Origin: Apus apus
Taxonomy: Eukaryota > Chordata > Aves > Apodiformes > Apodidae
Length of the DNA: 64,000 bases
Direction: 5' to 3'
Assembly: GCF_020740795.1 (NCBI RefSeq)
Contig: NC_067312.1
Coordinates: 44,726,405 to 44,790,404 of the forward strand
The notes below the pieces were generated by a model. That model was not told the DNA's origin. It did no database searches and saw only the letters and a program-made list of their open reading frames with translations. Numbering within the stretch: the first letter of the stretch is position 1; every line of letters begins with the position of its first letter. Position numbers and translations under genes: made by a program. Of this stretch, positions 62,238-64,000 are shown piece by piece.

Positions 62238-64000
62238 GTGATTTCCTATATGACCATTATGTCTAAAACAATAACAGAGGCAGTTCCATTGAGCCTTTTT
62301 AGTTTTATTTAAAAAATTCCCAATTAGCATGCAAGTTGGCCAAGGTGGTATGATGGAAGTTTTCATGATGAAGTGATGCAAAAAATTGATTAACCTTGGC
62401 TCTTATAGCACAGCTTTTGAACAAACAACATCAAACTACCACAATCAAGGGTAAACACCTAAAGAGTCTGACAATTACAAGAAGTGCCGGAAAAATAACT
62501 AGGATTAAACACAGCACAATTGCTACCCTGGCACAGTGCCCATGCAGGGAGGGCCGCACATTGCCATGGGAGAGGGAAGGTTTCAGCTTCTTGGGACCAT
62601 TGCACCCTGCTGGGATTTCGGAGGGGAAGTGCTAAAGCGTAAACCTGAGGTTTTTGGTGTGGAATAACATAGCAGCAGCATAGCTGTGGCACTTTCCCTG
62701 GCCACCCGGGGAGGTGAAACCCAGGGCTAGCTCTGAAGGATCTGCCATCTGAGCCCTCCACACACACCCCCTTACACAGGGAGAGCCAGAGGCATCTTCA
62801 GACACAGTCCAACAGGTATTAAATCTGACAGCATAATCCCAAATAAAGGGTGTGGCAGGCAAAAAGCAACCAGCCAAATAAATCTGTGTTAAAGCTTGCT
62901 TTCAAGGCCTCTTTGTACTAATCTCTATTTAATTCTGCATACAGCTAGCATGCACCAAATGCAGAAGGGAGGCCTGTGGGGGCATGCAATGATACCACTT
63001 TGCTGATTGCTGTGATCCTTGGCACAGGAAGAAGTCTTGTGTGAAAAAGAATATTCATTTTTCTTCATAAGGAGTTGTTTGCTTGTTGGTTTTAAACAGT
63101 TTAAAGCATAAAATGAGGTAAGAATCAGCAGCCATGGGGCTATGAGGGTAAGGTATGATGGGTTTGCTAAAGTTTCTTTGACATTCAGTTTTTCATGTTG
63201 CAAAATGCCTTTGTTATTCTTCTGATAAATAAATTTTGCTCTTGCAATGAGTGTGCAGAGCATGATTTGACTGAGTTCTGGACTTAGGCATTAAAAATGC
63301 AATCTGAACTGCCAACCTGCAATAAATTTGAAGCAGATTGCAATTATATCTGAGTCTCTGGCTTCCTGGGAATGCGCCTGAAAGAAATATTTAAGGAATT
63401 TGATTTTGGAATGAAGCACAGATCTCTCTGGCTCACCCTTTATGCTAGAGCCAGCTCTGGACACAAACAGGTTGGAGTAATTCTCAAAATGTCTTCAAGA
63501 TGGTTGTGGAAGAAGTAGGAAAAAGGCATACAAATCCCTGATGTTACATAATGCTGCCTGGAGTGTGCTTCATGGCTAGCAAGCAAATATTTAACGGGAA
63601 ACCCCAATAGCTCCTTCCATGGTGTCCTGGGAAGAATTTCCTTTTGTATTTTCGTAAGCTGACCTGGCTCACACATAAGTGAAGACCCCAGCATACTTCC
63701 TACCTTCTGTTTTGGGATTTCCAGTGGGAAAAATTGCAATTAATGTGGTCTAAAGAGCTGCACATGTGACTTCAGCTTCCCAACCCTGGCAGCACAGTGG
63801 AGATGTGATGTCTGGCCACTCAGGGACACGTTTGCAGTAGCATGGGGCTATACAGTTCCGAGATCACTCCTATCTCATCTAATGCTTCAGACCCTGCTGA
63901 CAAGTTGCCTGCATCATATATTCATGGTATGTCAATTAAGGGCCACATGAATCTGTTGGCTTGGTGGTGAGCTTCAGCTAATCAAAGTCCCTAACAGCAG

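Larger units (their letters stand above)
59736..64000. other. Intergenic, nothing recognised
   Basis: Contains T/G and poly-T tracts. Open frames of about 100-130 codons at 61203-61707 and 63440-63739 have no recognisable family and no supporting start or splice context. Confidence 0.55.

Noticed and set aside
1..64000. CRISPR arrays, bacterial operons, phage or plasmid features
   Set aside because: Nothing of the kind is present; the sequence is vertebrate nuclear DNA.

Overview
This is a stretch of avian (bird) nuclear DNA. It has AT-rich introns, canonical GT-AG splice sites, several CR1-type LINE fragments with the bird-specific 3' end structure, an ERV-type LTR of a kind common in birds, and two vertebrate genes recognisable at the protein level. 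The genes are SHC3 (plus strand) and S1PR3 (minus strand), convergent as in the human 9q22 locus. By general synteny this segment would be expected on a bird Z chromosome, but that is inference. The species cannot be fixed from the window.

Layout. Positions 1-11828 look like intron of SHC3. From 11829 to 34184 ten SHC3 coding exons follow in order with compatible phases. They encode the second half of the PTB domain, the proline-rich CH1 linker with its tyrosine/Grb2 motifs and adaptin-type motif, and the complete SH2 domain to the stop codon. The first SHC3 exons (N-terminus and first half of the PTB) lie upstream of the window. A large LTR (about 29388-30320) sits in the intron before the SH2 exon. 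Positions 34185-46678 are the convergent 3' ends and intergenic DNA. This part holds CR1 copies, including one CR1 split by an about 370-bp insert, and an unrecognised minus-strand exon-like open frame at 45391-45711.

S1PR3 is a single intact 381-codon coding exon (46679-47824, minus). A CpG island at about 53270-54260 is the likely S1PR3 promoter and non-coding first exon, with a plausible donor at 53688/53687 joining an acceptor just upstream of 47996. From 54260 to the end I see no gene, only one clear CR1 copy (58573-59735, minus), a faint older one near 56620, and simple repeats.

Biology. S1PR3 is a sphingosine-1-phosphate G-protein-coupled receptor. SHC3 (N-Shc/Rai) is a neuronal adaptor that links phosphorylated receptors to Grb2/Ras and PI3K-type signalling. 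Nothing in the sequence shows that they work together; they are neighbours. I found no bacterial-type system, CRISPR array, tRNA or rRNA. The most interesting items are the unrecognised open frame at 45.4-45.7 kb, the altered tyrosine motif in SHC3, and the repeat architecture.
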